From contig JAAYCQ010000124.1 of the NCBI GenBank assembly GCA_012729715.1, positions 1-42,786 of the forward strand: a DNA stretch of 42,786 bases, written 5' to 3'. Below, in pieces: positions 16,118-24,744 of this stretch. This DNA is from Syntrophomonadaceae bacterium (lineage in GTDB: Bacteria; Bacillota; Syntrophomonadia; Syntrophomonadales; Syntrophomonadaceae). The notes under the pieces are model-generated. The model was not told the origin of the DNA. It did not search any database and saw nothing but the letters and a program-made list of their open reading frames with translations. Positions within the stretch are counted from its first letter, which is position 1, and each line of letters starts with the position of its first letter. The position numbers and the translations under genes are program-made.

Positions 16118-16939
16118 ATGGCAAGGCGCCGTAAAAAACAAGAATCCGAAGGCGAAGGCGGTATGGAGCGCTGGCTGATTACATATGCTGACTTGATTAC
16201 GCTCCTGATGATATTTTTTATCTTGATGTATACCATGAGCCAGGTTGATGCCCGCAAATACGCAGCCGTAGCTAATTCTTTGAGTGTAGTATTAACCGGT
16301 CAGGCTCTTTCCGTACTGGAAACTCAGGGCCCTTCCCTGGTAGAAGGCATGACAGGACAGCATGTACCGGAGGGACCGGGACCAGCACCGGCCCAGCAGG
16401 GTGAATTAGATGAAGTTAAGCAAATGATAGCTGAATTTATTAAAACTAAAGACCTGGAAGCCAGTCAGGGTGAAGCCCAGGGTAATGCTGCAGTTACCAA
16501 ATTAAGTGACCATATTATAGTGTACGAGCAGGAACGGGGTCTGGTAATAAGTTTTAAGGATACCCTGCTTTTTGCCAGCGCTTCGGACCAGTTAACACCC
16601 AGGGCGCAGAGTATTATCCGGGAGATAGGCAGTACTCTGGTTAAGTTACCCAACTATATTCGGGTAGAAGGGCATACTGATGACGTACCTATTAATACCG
16701 GCAAATTTCCTTCCAACTGGGAACTATCAGCCCTGCGAGCATCAAATGTAGTACACGTACTTAACGAAGAAGCCGGCATACCATCAGAACGATTGTCTAT
16801 AATAGGGTATGGTGAATATCGCCCGTTAGTTGCCAATGAGGATGCGGTAAGCCGGGCTATGAACCGCCGGGTGGATATTGTTATTCTTAAGAAGAAATAT
16901 GATTATTTTGAGCCGGCAGTGAGCTCAACACAACCATAA
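16118..16939 (+). CDS. motB: Flagellar stator protein MotB
   Basis: A 273-residue MotB. A basic N terminus (MARRRKKQ) leads to one membrane helix, WLITYADLITLLMIFFILMY, with the ion-binding aspartate at residue 25. A linker rich in Pro, Gly, Gln and Ala follows, then the OmpA-type peptidoglycan-binding domain (VEGHTDDVPINTGKFPSNWELSALRA, IIGYGEYRPL, NRRVDIVIL). It anchors the MotA ring to the wall. Four bases separate it from motA. The family usually has a plug helix after the membrane segment; MSQVDARKYAAVANSL fits that place. Confidence 0.96.
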   Translation: MARRRKKQESEGEGGMERWLITYADLITLLMIFFILMYTMSQVDARKYAAVANSLSVVLTGQALSVLETQGPSLVEGMTGQHVPEGPGPAPAQQGELDEVKQMIAEFIKTKDLEASQGEAQGNAAVTKLSDHIIVYEQERGLVISFKDTLLFASASDQLTPRAQSIIREIGSTLVKLPNYIRVEGHTDDVPINTGKFPSNWELSALRASNVVHVLNEEAGIPSERLSIIGYGEYRPLVANEDAVSRAMNRRVDIVILKKKYDYFEPAVSSTQP

Positions 16940-16953
16940 AGGGGTGAAAAGTC

Positions 16954-18046
16954 TTGATTGAAGACCCGCAAGCAGTTTGCAGCGATACAATAAAACGACT
17001 TGGAGAAATGAGGGCTTCTCTTTGACATTGATGGCCAGAAACAAAGAGTAGAGCAACTGCATAAAAAAACTCTTAATGAAAACTTCTGGAATGAGCGTCA
17101 GGAAGCCCAGCAAATACTGAAAAGCATCAGTCAGATGCAGGAGAATATTGATAAATATTACGCTCTTTGGGATAAAGCCAATTATCTGAAGGAACTGCTG
17201 GATATGGCTCAGGAGGAGGGAGAACAGGAACTCTGGAATGATACCGTAATAGAATTACAGCAATTACAAAAGAATTTTCGGGAGTTTGAACTCCTGGTTT
17301 TGTTTTCTGGACTCCATGATGAAAGGGACGCCATTGTTTCCCTGCATGCTGGAGCCGGCGGTACCGAAGCCCAGGACTGGGTGGAGATGCTGCTGCGAAT
17401 GTACAGCCGCTGGGCGGAATCATCCGGGTATGCAGTGGAAATTATGGACTATCTGGCCGGTGATGAAGCCGGGGTTAAGAGTGTGACCTTTATGGTCAAG
17501 GGCAAATATGCTTATGGTAAATTAAAGTGTGAAGAAGGGGTACACCGGCTGATTCGGATTTCCCCCTTCGACTCATCCGGGCGCCGCCATACTTCTTTTG
17601 CTTCTATTTCTGTGCTTCCTGAGATAATTGAAAATGTAGAGGTAAATATAAATCCGGAAGAATTACGTATCGACACCTACCGCTCCAGCGGTGCTGGCGG
17701 GCAGCATGTAAATAAAACTGATTCCGCTGTCCGCATTACTCACCTGCCCACCGGTATTGTGGTACAATGTCAAAATGAGCGTTCCCAACATGCCAATCGC
17801 TTATGTGCCATGAAAATATTGACGGCTAAATTATATGATTTGAAGCAAAAAGAAGTGGAAAATAATTTACAGAATCTTAAGGGAGAATATAAAGAAATAG
17901 CCTGGGGCAGCCAGATTAGAACCTATACCTTAAACCCGTTTAACCTTATAAAAGACCACCGTACTAACCTGGAGGAAGGCAATGTCCAGGCCGTACTGGA
18001 CGGTGACCTGGACGATTTCATCTATGCCCGGCTACAGCAGAAATAA
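16954..18046 (+). CDS. prfB: Peptide chain release factor 2, with programmed +1 frameshift
   Basis: RF2 reads UGA and UAA stop codons. Frame 1 starts at TTG 16954 (GGGGTGA six bases upstream), encodes 23 residues ending ...GEMRASL and meets TGA at 17023-17025. Reading continues in the +1 frame from GAC 17024 (DIDGQKQRVEQLHKKTLNENFWNE), giving about 363 residues, normal for RF2. The SPF tripeptide that recognises the stop codon lies near residue 203 and the GGQ catalytic motif (SSGAGGQHVNKTDSAVR) near residue 248. The gene must be annotated across the shift; an ORF caller would truncate it to start at 17135. It follows motB, completing hpf-secA-motAB-prfB. Confidence 0.97.
17011..17026 (+). 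other. Programmed +1 frameshift site of prfB
   Basis: CTT TGA C (17020-17026) is the classic RF2 shift site, where slow reading of UGA lets the ribosome slip from CUU to UUU. An AGGG Shine-Dalgarno-like run at 17011-17014 lies five bases before CTT, two more than the three in Escherichia coli. Low RF2 raises shifting, so the gene regulates itself. Confidence 0.93.
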
Positions 18047-18182
18047 TTGAGAATTAAGAATTTAGAATTAAGAATGAAGGAAGGGAAAAACAAAGTTTTT
18101 CCCCAATTATAATTTATCAAATAATAGAAATGCTTGCATTTCTACAATAATTATTAATTTTTAATTATTAATTCTTAATTCA
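18045..18182 (+). repeat. AT-rich inverted-repeat element, copy B
   Basis: AT-rich ends (18046-18074 and 18147-18182) around two hairpins: GGGAAAAAC-aaa-GTTTTTCCC (18083-18103) and GAAATGC-tt-GCATTTC (18127-18142). It fills the whole gap between prfB and the transketolase gene. Confidence 0.7.
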
Positions 18183-18202
18183 AACCATAAGGAGCGTTGA
18201 AG

Positions 18203-19030
18203 GTGAAGGAGATTACAGAAGAAGCAGTAGCAATTACTATCGAAAAGGCCCGGCAGATGCGCCGAAACATTATTAAAATGCTGGGGCAGGCAGGTTCAGG
18301 GCATACCGGCGGGTCACTCTCCGCCAGCGATATCGTAGCCTGCCTGTATTTCTGGGAAATGAATGTTGACCCGGCTAATCCCCATTGGCCTGACAGGGAC
18401 CGTTTTGTTCTAAGTAAAGGACACGCTGCACCGGTACTATATGCGGTGCTGGCAGAGAAAGGTTTCTTTCCAATCGATAACCTCAATTCTTTAAGGACCC
18501 TGGGCAGTCCCCTGCAAGGACACCCGGATATGCGCAAAGTCCCCGGGGTGGAAGCTTCCACCGGTTCCCTGGGACAAGGTATATCCTGGGCAGTGGGAAT
18601 GGCTCTGGCCGGGAAAATGGATAAGAAATCTTACCGGGTTTATACCATGCTCGGTGACGGGGAAATAGAGGAAGGCATGGTCTGGGAGGCGGCTATGGCC
18701 GCAGCTCATTATAAATTGGACAATCTTATGGCCTTTGTTGATCATAACGGGCTGCAGATTGATGGCCGGGTACAGGAAGTTATGTCCCCCCTGCCTATTC
18801 CTGATAAGTTCAGAGCCTTCGGTTGGGAAGTCCTGGAGATAGATGGGCATGATCATAAACAGATAATGGCGGCTTTAAATAGCGCCCGAACCGTATCGGG
18901 CCGACCTACAGCCGTAATTGCTCATACTATAAAAGGTAAAGGCTGTTCCTTCATGGAGGACCGGGTAGAATGGCACGGCGTAGCCCCCAAACCCGACGAA
19001 GTCAAAAAAGCCCTGGCAGAACTTTTATAA
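18203..19030 (+). CDS. Transketolase, N-terminal subunit
   Basis: A 275-residue thiamine-diphosphate domain equal to the first half of a normal transketolase. Motifs are GQAGSGHTGGSLSASDI, the GHAAPVLYAVL helix, STGSLGQGISWAVGMAL and the ThDP-binding GDGEIEEGMVWEA...NLMAFVDHNGLQIDG (GDG-x(26)-N type). It transfers two-carbon units in the non-oxidative pentose phosphate pathway together with the C-terminal subunit encoded next. I prefer GTG 18203, eight bases after AAGGAG, over TTG 18197, which is only two bases away. Split transketolases are common in Clostridia and archaea. Confidence 0.93.
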   Translation: MKEITEEAVAITIEKARQMRRNIIKMLGQAGSGHTGGSLSASDIVACLYFWEMNVDPANPHWPDRDRFVLSKGHAAPVLYAVLAEKGFFPIDNLNSLRTLGSPLQGHPDMRKVPGVEASTGSLGQGISWAVGMALAGKMDKKSYRVYTMLGDGEIEEGMVWEAAMAAAHYKLDNLMAFVDHNGLQIDGRVQEVMSPLPIPDKFRAFGWEVLEIDGHDHKQIMAALNSARTVSGRPTAVIAHTIKGKGCSFMEDRVEWHGVAPKPDEVKKALAELL

Positions 19031-19125
19031 TTTTGAATTCTTAATTTTGAATTTTGAATTATGGAAGGGATAAACGTAGTTTATCCCAACCTTAATTAAG
19101 AATTAAAAATTAAAAATTAATAATT
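19029..19125 (+). repeat. AT-rich inverted-repeat element, copy C
   Basis: AT-rich arms (19029-19060 and 19092-19125) around one perfect hairpin, GGGATAAAC-gta-GTTTATCCC (19067-19087). It sits between the two transketolase subunit genes. The stem differs from those of copies B and E by paired changes. Confidence 0.7.
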
Positions 19126-19147
19126 CCTAACGGGAGTTGAAGTAATT

Positions 19148-20089
19148 TTGGATAAACAGGCTACAAGAGATGCTTATGGGAAGGCCCTGGTGGAATTGGG
19201 GAGTTTATATGATGATATTGTAGTGTTGGATGCTGACCTTTCCAAATCCACTAAAACCTTTGATTTTGCCAAAAAGTTTCCGGACCGCTTCTTTAATGCC
19301 GGAATTGCTGAGCAGAATATGATGGGTATGGCTGCGGGGTTAGCAGCTGCAGGGAAAGTAGTCTTTGCCAGTTCCTTTGCCATTTTTGCTGCCGGGCGGG
19401 CTTTCGAGCAGGTACGTAATTCTCTAGCTTATGCGAATTTAAATGTAAAAATCTGTGCCACCCATAGCGGTATAACCGTAGGGGAAGATGGCGGGTCCCA
19501 CCAGTCGGTAGAGGATATTGCCATTATGCGCAGCATACCTAATTTAACCGTAATCGTGCCCTCGGATGGGGTAAGTACCCGTCAGGCCCTTTTTAAGCTT
19601 TATCAGCATCAGGGCCCCGCTTATCTGCGTTTGGGACGGCCAGCCTTACCGCTTATTTATAAAGATGATATGGACTTCCAAATTGGCCATGGGATACAGC
19701 TTCGCCAGGGTCACGACGCCGCCATAATTGCCTGTGGGGCAATGGTAGCTTTGGCCCTGCAGGCAGCGGAAATTCTGGCTGCAGAAGGGATTCAGCTATC
19801 AGTGGTCGATATGCATAGCATCAAGCCATTGGATAAAGATATAACTGTTAGCCTGGCAATGCAGACCGGGGCCATGCTTACGGCCGAAGAACATAGCATT
19901 ATTGGGGGACTGGGCAGTGCAGTTTGTGAAGTAGTAAGCGAAAATTATCCGGTACCGGTAATGAGGATGGGAATTAACGATGTTTTCGGACAGTCGGGTA
20001 CTCCTGACGAGCTAATGCAACATTATGGCCTCACTGTCGATAAAATAGTCCAGAATATTCATCTTTTACTTAAAAAGAAGACAAAATAA
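19148..20089 (+). CDS. Transketolase, C-terminal subunit
   Basis: A 313-residue partner carrying the pyrimidine-binding and C-terminal domains. FFNAGIAEQNMMGMAAGLAAAGKVVFASSFAIFAAGRAFEQ includes the glutamate that activates the ThDP aminopyrimidine; THSGITVGEDGGSHQSVEDIA and the final SIIGGLGSAVCEVV domain follow. It starts with TTG 19148 behind GGGAG. With the preceding gene it forms one active enzyme. The 117-base gap holding an AT-rich repeat could let the two subunits be expressed unequally. Confidence 0.93.
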   Translation: MDKQATRDAYGKALVELGSLYDDIVVLDADLSKSTKTFDFAKKFPDRFFNAGIAEQNMMGMAAGLAAAGKVVFASSFAIFAAGRAFEQVRNSLAYANLNVKICATHSGITVGEDGGSHQSVEDIAIMRSIPNLTVIVPSDGVSTRQALFKLYQHQGPAYLRLGRPALPLIYKDDMDFQIGHGIQLRQGHDAAIIACGAMVALALQAAEILAAEGIQLSVVDMHSIKPLDKDITVSLAMQTGAMLTAEEHSIIGGLGSAVCEVVSENYPVPVMRMGINDVFGQSGTPDELMQHYGLTVDKIVQNIHLLLKKKTK

Positions 20090-20115
20090 AAAAGGAATTC
20101 CTATTGTTTTTGTAG

Positions 20116-20142
20116 AACCACCATTATTGGTGGTTTTTTTTA
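20116..20142 (+). terminator. Rho-independent terminator after transketolase
   Basis: Stem AACCACCA/TGGTGGTT (20116-20123 with 20128-20135), four-base loop and a long T run. It ends the transketolase transcript 16 bases before ftsE. Confidence 0.85.
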
Positions 20143-20157
20143 TTTGGAGGTAATTGG

Positions 20158-20841
20158 ATGTTAGTTCAGTTTTATAACGTCTCCAAAATATATCCCAATG
20201 GCGTTAAAGCCCTGGACGATATCTCGCTAAAAATCCAACGGGGCGAATTTCTATTTTTGATGGGCCCCAGTGGTGCTGGAAAGTCTACCCTGGTAAAGAT
20301 GCTGTTTCGGGAGGAACTTCCTACCCGGGGACAGATATTCTTAGCTTCACGTAGTATAGTAAGGATGAAACGAGGGGAGGTACCCCGTTTAAGGCGAAAT
20401 ATTGGGATTGTTTTTCAGGATTTTAAGTTACTGGAGAATAAAACTGTGTATGAAAATATTGCTTTTGCCATGGAAGTTGTTGGCGCCAGCAGCAGAGATA
20501 TTAAAGAGCGAGTTACGGAAGTAATCAAAATGGTGGGTCTAAAAGGTAAGGAAAAATCATTTCCCGGGGAACTATCCGGCGGTGAGCAACAACGGGTGGG
20601 AATTGCCCGGGCTCTGGCTAACCGTCCTCTGCTCCTGATAGCGGATGAGCCTACCGGGAATCTGGATATCAACACCTCTCAGGAAATAATGGAATTATTG
20701 TTCAATATTAACCGCACTGGAACTACAGTTATTATGGCTACCCACGCCCGGGAACTGGTGAAATCTGCCGGTAAGCGGGTACTTATGTTGGAAGAAGGCA
20801 AAATCGTAGCCGATAACCCACCTGGGGAGTTAGTGTTATGA
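20158..20841 (+). CDS. ftsE: Cell division ATP-binding protein FtsE
   Basis: A 227-residue ABC ATPase. It has Walker [10 protein letters not shown] (near residue 37), a Q-loop in [10 protein letters not shown], the signature LSGGEQQRV, Walker [10 protein letters not shown] and the switch histidine in MATHARELV. FtsE works with FtsX, not as a transporter but to gate peptidoglycan hydrolases at the septum or side wall. The N-terminal [24 protein letters not shown] is typical. Its last bases overlap ftsX as ATGA, so the two are coupled. GGAGG lies eight bases before the ATG. Confidence 0.96.
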   Translation: MLVQFYNVSKIYPNGVKALDDISLKIQRGEFLFLMGPSGAGKSTLVKMLFREELPTRGQIFLASRSIVRMKRGEVPRLRRNIGIVFQDFKLLENKTVYENIAFAMEVVGASSRDIKERVTEVIKMVGLKGKEKSFPGELSGGEQQRVGIARALANRPLLLIADEPTGNLDINTSQEIMELLFNINRTGTTVIMATHARELVKSAGKRVLMLEEGKIVADNPPGELVL

Positions 20842-21722
20842 GACCAGGAAGCATTATTTATTTCTTGCGGGAAGCCTTTAAATCACTATCCCGGAATCGT
20901 TTATTAAGCTTTGCTACAATTTCCACGGTGGCGATTTCTATTCTTATACTGGGGTTTGCGGTTCTATTAACGATTAATGCCAGTGCCCTTATGAACTACC
21001 TGGAATCAGATGTTGAAATAGTAGCCTTTTTGGAAAAAGATTTGACCAAATCACAAATTAGTGATATTAAGCAGGATTTAACTGCTATTACCGGAGTAAA
21101 ATCGGTTAATTTTGTTTCCCGGGAAAAGGCGCTGGACAAACTGCAGGAGAGCTATGGCGGAAAAGAATATAATCTAAAAGAAACTTTGGGCAAAAACCCG
21201 CTGCCTAACAGTTATGAAATCAAGGCAGATGATCCCCATAATGTTTCTAAGATTGCTGCTCAGGTAAAGAAAATTGACGGGATTTACAAGGTCAACTATG
21301 GGCAGGGAGTTGTGGAAAGGTTATTTAAGGTAACTCGTTGGGTACGCATTGTTAGTATGGTGTTTATTGTTTTACTGGTTTTTGCGGCCGTATTTTTAAT
21401 TGCTACTACTATCCGTCTCGCTATATTTGCTCGCCGCAAGGAGATTTACCTGATGAAACTAATTGGCTCTACCGATTGGTTTGTGCGCTGGCCCTTTTTT
21501 ATCGAAGGCGTCTTTTTGGGGGCAACTGGGGGACTTATAGCTATCCTGGTGCTGGCGGCAGGTTATGGGTCATTAATTAACCACATGGATGCGCTTTTTT
21601 TCCTGCCTCTGGTTACTAATGCTAAAATTTTAAGTAATGTTTATATTAGTCTTTTAATTTGCGGGGCTGTCCTGGGAGTCCTGGGAACCTGGATTTCGTT
21701 AAATAGATTTTTAGATGTCTAA
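20838..21722 (+). CDS. ftsX: Cell division protein FtsX
   Basis: A 294-residue membrane protein with the FtsX layout. A cytoplasmic N terminus (FLREAFKSLSRNRLLSFATI) and first helix to about residue 48 are followed by an extracellular loop of about 120 residues (YLESDVEIVAFLEKDLTKSQI...), which in Firmicutes contacts a wall hydrolase, and three more helices near residues 170-195, 220-245 and 265-288. It forms the membrane half of FtsEX. The next gene downstream encodes a coiled-coil LytM hydrolase, which is the probable client. Confidence 0.95.
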   Translation: MRPGSIIYFLREAFKSLSRNRLLSFATISTVAISILILGFAVLLTINASALMNYLESDVEIVAFLEKDLTKSQISDIKQDLTAITGVKSVNFVSREKALDKLQESYGGKEYNLKETLGKNPLPNSYEIKADDPHNVSKIAAQVKKIDGIYKVNYGQGVVERLFKVTRWVRIVSMVFIVLLVFAAVFLIATTIRLAIFARRKEIYLMKLIGSTDWFVRWPFFIEGVFLGATGGLIAILVLAAGYGSLINHMDALFFLPLVTNAKILSNVYISLLICGAVLGVLGTWISLNRFLDV

Positions 21723-21728
21723 AACAAC

Positions 21729-21909
21729 AGAATTGAATTAAGAATTGAGAATTGAGAATTAAGAATTCAGGTAGCAATGCTTCCGCATTGCCTTTATGTA
21801 TATCAACTTTATTTGTACAACTTACTTCTTTTTATTTACATATTGTAATAAATAGAAATACGAAGTATTTCAACAATAATTTTTAATTATAAATTATTAA
21901 TTCTTAATT
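21729..21909 (+). repeat. AT-rich inverted-repeat element, copy D
   Basis: AT-rich ends (21730-21767 and 21878-21909) around GCAATGC-ttcc-GCATTGC (21774-21791) and GAAATAC-gaa-GTATTTC (21855-21871). The former is a paired-change variant of the GAAATGC hairpin in copies A, B and E. It fills the gap between ftsX and the M23 peptidase. Confidence 0.7.
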
Positions 21910-21931
21910 GGTCGCGGGGAGGATTAAAGAG

Positions 21932-23074
21932 ATGAGAAGGTTAAAAAGTGGGGTGGCAGTTTGTTTATCGCTGCTGTTTTTAATTACGGTTATTTTTCCC
22001 GTTTACGCTGATAACATTCAAGAACAGCAACAGAAACTGCAGGATGTCAACCGGCAGCTTAAGCAGCAGCGCAATAGCGTAGACCAGGCGCGTAAAAAGG
22101 AAAAATCGGTTATAGGTCAGATTTCCGGCCTGGATCAGGATATCACTAAAACCGAATCGGAAATTAAATATACTGATGACCGTATAGCTTATTTAAAACA
22201 AAGTATAGAAGAAGTTGAAGAAGAGATTAAGTGTAGTGAAGAGGCCCTGGCTGAGCAAAGCGATACTCTGGGTAAACGCCTGGTTTTTATTTATGAGAAA
22301 GGCGGCGATGTATCCTACCTGGAAGTCTTACTTGCGGCTGCTGATATTAAGGATTTTTTGACCCGCTATGATCTTTTAAACATGATAGTAGAACAGGATG
22401 TAGAGCTTATTAAATCCATAAATAAAGAGAAAAAGGAACTCTCCTTAAAAAAATGTGATTTGGAAATCAAGCAACAAGAACTGATAAGTATTCAGGCTGG
22501 TCAGATTGACCAGAAAGAAATACTGGACTCTCAGAAGGAAGAAAAACAGAAGCTGTTAGGCAGTGTACGCCAGGAGAAGAAAGCACTGGAGCAAGCCCTT
22601 AATGAACTGGAACAGGAATCCCGGCAATTGGAGTCAATAATCCGCCAGTACCAGTCGGGTAATACCAGTTCCCAGGCGGGTACCGGAACTTATACCTGGC
22701 CTACCCCGGGGTACACCTGGATAACGTCACCATACGGCATGAGGTTTCACCCCATATTGAATGAAAGAAGAATGCATACCGGGATAGACATAGGAGCACC
22801 GATGGGAGCTACTATAGTAGCTGCTGACAGCGGAACGGTTATATTTGCTGGTTGGATGTCAGGTTATGGACAGGTAATTATAGTTGACCATAGTGGTGGT
22901 TTATCTACCCTTTATGCCCATCAGTCCAGGTTGCTGGTTAGCAAGGGTGTCAATGTAAGCAAAGGGCAGGCGATAGGCAAAGTAGGTAGTACAGGTATGA
23001 GTACCGGTCCCCACTTACATTTTGAGGTTCGTACTAATGGAACTCCTACCGATCCCAGAGCCTATGTTAAATAG
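21932..23074 (+). CDS. Secreted coiled-coil M23 (LytM) peptidoglycan hydrolase
   Basis: A 380-residue protein. A signal peptide ([26 protein letters not shown]) leads into about 215 residues of coiled coil, then a short linker and a C-terminal M23 domain. The zinc ligands and catalytic histidines look intact: HTGID near residue 282 and HLHFE near 361, so unlike EnvC-type activators this should be an active endopeptidase. It is built like PcsB/CwlO-group hydrolases, whose coiled coils bind the extracellular loop of FtsX. The start at ATG 21932 has GGGAGG upstream; the frame is open from 21908, but the extension would disrupt the signal peptide. Confidence 0.93.
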   Translation: MRRLKSGVAVCLSLLFLITVIFPVYADNIQEQQQKLQDVNRQLKQQRNSVDQARKKEKSVIGQISGLDQDITKTESEIKYTDDRIAYLKQSIEEVEEEIKCSEEALAEQSDTLGKRLVFIYEKGGDVSYLEVLLAAADIKDFLTRYDLLNMIVEQDVELIKSINKEKKELSLKKCDLEIKQQELISIQAGQIDQKEILDSQKEEKQKLLGSVRQEKKALEQALNELEQESRQLESIIRQYQSGNTSSQAGTGTYTWPTPGYTWITSPYGMRFHPILNERRMHTGIDIGAPMGATIVAADSGTVIFAGWMSGYGQVIIVDHSGGLSTLYAHQSRLLVSKGVNVSKGQAIGKVGSTGMSTGPHLHFEVRTNGTPTDPRAYVK

Positions 23075-23088
23075 GAGTGTATGCAATG

Positions 23089-23120
23089 AGCCAGGGATCC
23101 CCCTGGCTTATTTTATTTTA
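23089..23120 (+). terminator. Rho-independent terminator after M23 peptidase
   Basis: Stem AGCCAGGG/CCCTGGCT (23089-23096 with 23101-23108), four-base loop and a T-rich tail interrupted by A. Confidence 0.75.
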
Positions 23121-23150
23121 TTGGATAAAAGTACAACAAATCTATATAAT
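23121..23150 (+). promoter_or_regulatory. Putative sigma-A promoter for ctpA
   Basis: TTGGAT (23121-23126), 18 bases, then a perfect TATAAT (23145-23150), directly after the M23 terminator and 33 bases before the ctpA start. Confidence 0.5.
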
Positions 23151-23183
23151 TAATTAGATAATAAAGTGGAGGTTTGCAAAAAT

Positions 23184-24332
23184 TTGAAAAAAAATGCTTT
23201 TCTTAAAGGCGTAAACACTTTCCTGGCAGTAATGGGTGCTATTTTTGTAGCTGGAATTTTGTATATATTTCTTACTAATGCTGGTGGTTTAAGTACCTTT
23301 ATCGGTGTGCTGGGTCTGGTTAAGACCCAATCTTTGTATGATATTGACAATACTAACGTTTTTGAAGGTGCTGCTTCGGGTATAGTATCTTCACTTAATG
23401 ACCCCTATTCCGAATACCTGGACAAAAACACCTGGCAGGATCTGCAAATTAGGTTAGATGCGAAGTTCGGTGGTATCGGAGTATATATCCTGCAGGATGA
23501 CCAGGGTAGACTAAAAATTTTATCACCTATAAAAGGTACCCCAGCATTTAAAGAAGGAATCAAGCACGGGGATATTATTACCAAGATAAATGGTGAAAGT
23601 GCAGTAGGTATGAGCCAGGATGAAGCTGTACATTTGATGCGGGGAGACCCGGGAACCCAGTTATTGCTTAGTGTTTATCGCGGTTCTGATGGTAAAGAAC
23701 ATGATTTCCGGATTATTCGGGAGATAATCAATGTGCCTTCAGTAGAGGCACGAGTTATTGATAGTGCCAATCAGATAGGCTATATTAGTCTGAATCAATT
23801 TGGCTCCCGTTCAGCTGAGGAAATGAAAGAGAGTGTAAATGATTTGCTGGACAACAAGAAGGTCAGAGGGCTTATTTTGGATCTGCGCAACAACGGCGGG
23901 GGCGATTTTGATGTTTCTATCGATATCGCAGGGATATTCCTGGATGGGGATAAGGTAGTCAGCTCAGTCGATGCCCAGGGTAATGAAAAGGTTTACCAGG
24001 CCAGCAAAGGTAAAGTGGATATTCCCCTGGTAGTGCTGGTAAATGAAGATAGTGCCAGTGCTTCGGAGATTCTGGCAGCAGCTTTGCGAGATAATCAGCG
24101 GGCAGTCCTGGTAGGTAAGAAAACTTTCGGCAAGGGATTAATGCAAACCGTATTTCCACTGCGTAATGGCGGTGCCCTGAAGCTTACTACCCAGAAATAC
24201 TATACCCCTGCCGGAATAGATATAAATGAAGTTGGAATAACCCCGGACTACGTAGTAGAGAATAATGCTGATGAAGATAAAGACCTGCAACTGGATAAAG
24301 CCATATCAGTTTTGAAGAAACAAATATATTAA
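23184..24332 (+). CDS. ctpA: Carboxy-terminal processing protease, S41 family
   Basis: A 382-residue membrane-anchored serine protease. An N-terminal signal anchor (about residues 9-30) is followed by a PDZ domain (GGIGVYILQD...GIKHGDIITKINGE) and the S41 core with LDLRNNGGGDFD, the nucleophile motif NEDSASASEILAAAL and the general-base lysine in GKKTFGKGLMQT. It cleaves C-terminal tails of extracytoplasmic proteins. Placed after an FtsEX-linked hydrolase, it may process or turn over wall enzymes; that is inference. I chose TTG 23184, 11 bases after GGAGG, over GTG 23166, which lies before that site. Confidence 0.94.
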   Translation: MKKNAFLKGVNTFLAVMGAIFVAGILYIFLTNAGGLSTFIGVLGLVKTQSLYDIDNTNVFEGAASGIVSSLNDPYSEYLDKNTWQDLQIRLDAKFGGIGVYILQDDQGRLKILSPIKGTPAFKEGIKHGDIITKINGESAVGMSQDEAVHLMRGDPGTQLLLSVYRGSDGKEHDFRIIREIINVPSVEARVIDSANQIGYISLNQFGSRSAEEMKESVNDLLDNKKVRGLILDLRNNGGGDFDVSIDIAGIFLDGDKVVSSVDAQGNEKVYQASKGKVDIPLVVLVNEDSASASEILAAALRDNQRAVLVGKKTFGKGLMQTVFPLRNGGALKLTTQKYYTPAGIDINEVGITPDYVVENNADEDKDLQLDKAISVLKKQIY

Positions 24333-24616
24333 TTTTGAATTTTTAATTTTAAATTCTTAATTAACGTAGAAATGCTTACGCATTTCCTTTTATTACAATT
24401 AACTTATCTTGACTGCTATTTTCATGCTTGTTTGCGTGTGCCCTTTAGGGTATGTCCAATTATTCATTCGAATGCATATTTATTGTTTTTGCAGTGGAAC
24501 CAATCTATTATTTTGAATTAAGGGGTAAAAGACAAAGCCTTTTATTGTTTATAATGGGAAAGCGGTAGCTTTCCCCTCCATAATTCAAAATTAAGAATTA
24601 AAAATTCAAAATTAAC
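24330..24616 (+). repeat. AT-rich inverted-repeat region, copy E
   Basis: AT-rich ends (24330-24362 and 24581-24616) enclose GAAATGC-ttac-GCATTTC (24369-24386, identical to copy A) and GGGAAAGC-ggta-GCTTTCCC (24556-24575). The middle, 24390-24510, has no gene and no clear repeat; it could be two neighbouring elements. The following 24617-24744 shows nothing recognisable beyond the next gene's ribosome site. Confidence 0.6.
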
Positions 24617-24744
24617 CTTGCTACTTTGGATTACCACCGAACCTTGCCATACCTGTACTGTTTGCTACCTTCACTTTATTCCCGTGTTAACATTCCGTAC
24701 CCAAAATGAATACTTTATAGCAAAGTATTATGGAGGGGTTAGGA

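Noticed and set aside
17135-17135. ATG 17135 as prfB start, giving a shortened RF2
   Set aside because: The frame is open back to 17024 with conserved RF2 residues and joins frame 1 at a classic CTT-TGA-C shift site.
11331-24616. Spaced AT-rich repeats as a CRISPR array
   Set aside because: Copies are kilobases apart with genes between them, unequal in length, and there are no cas genes.
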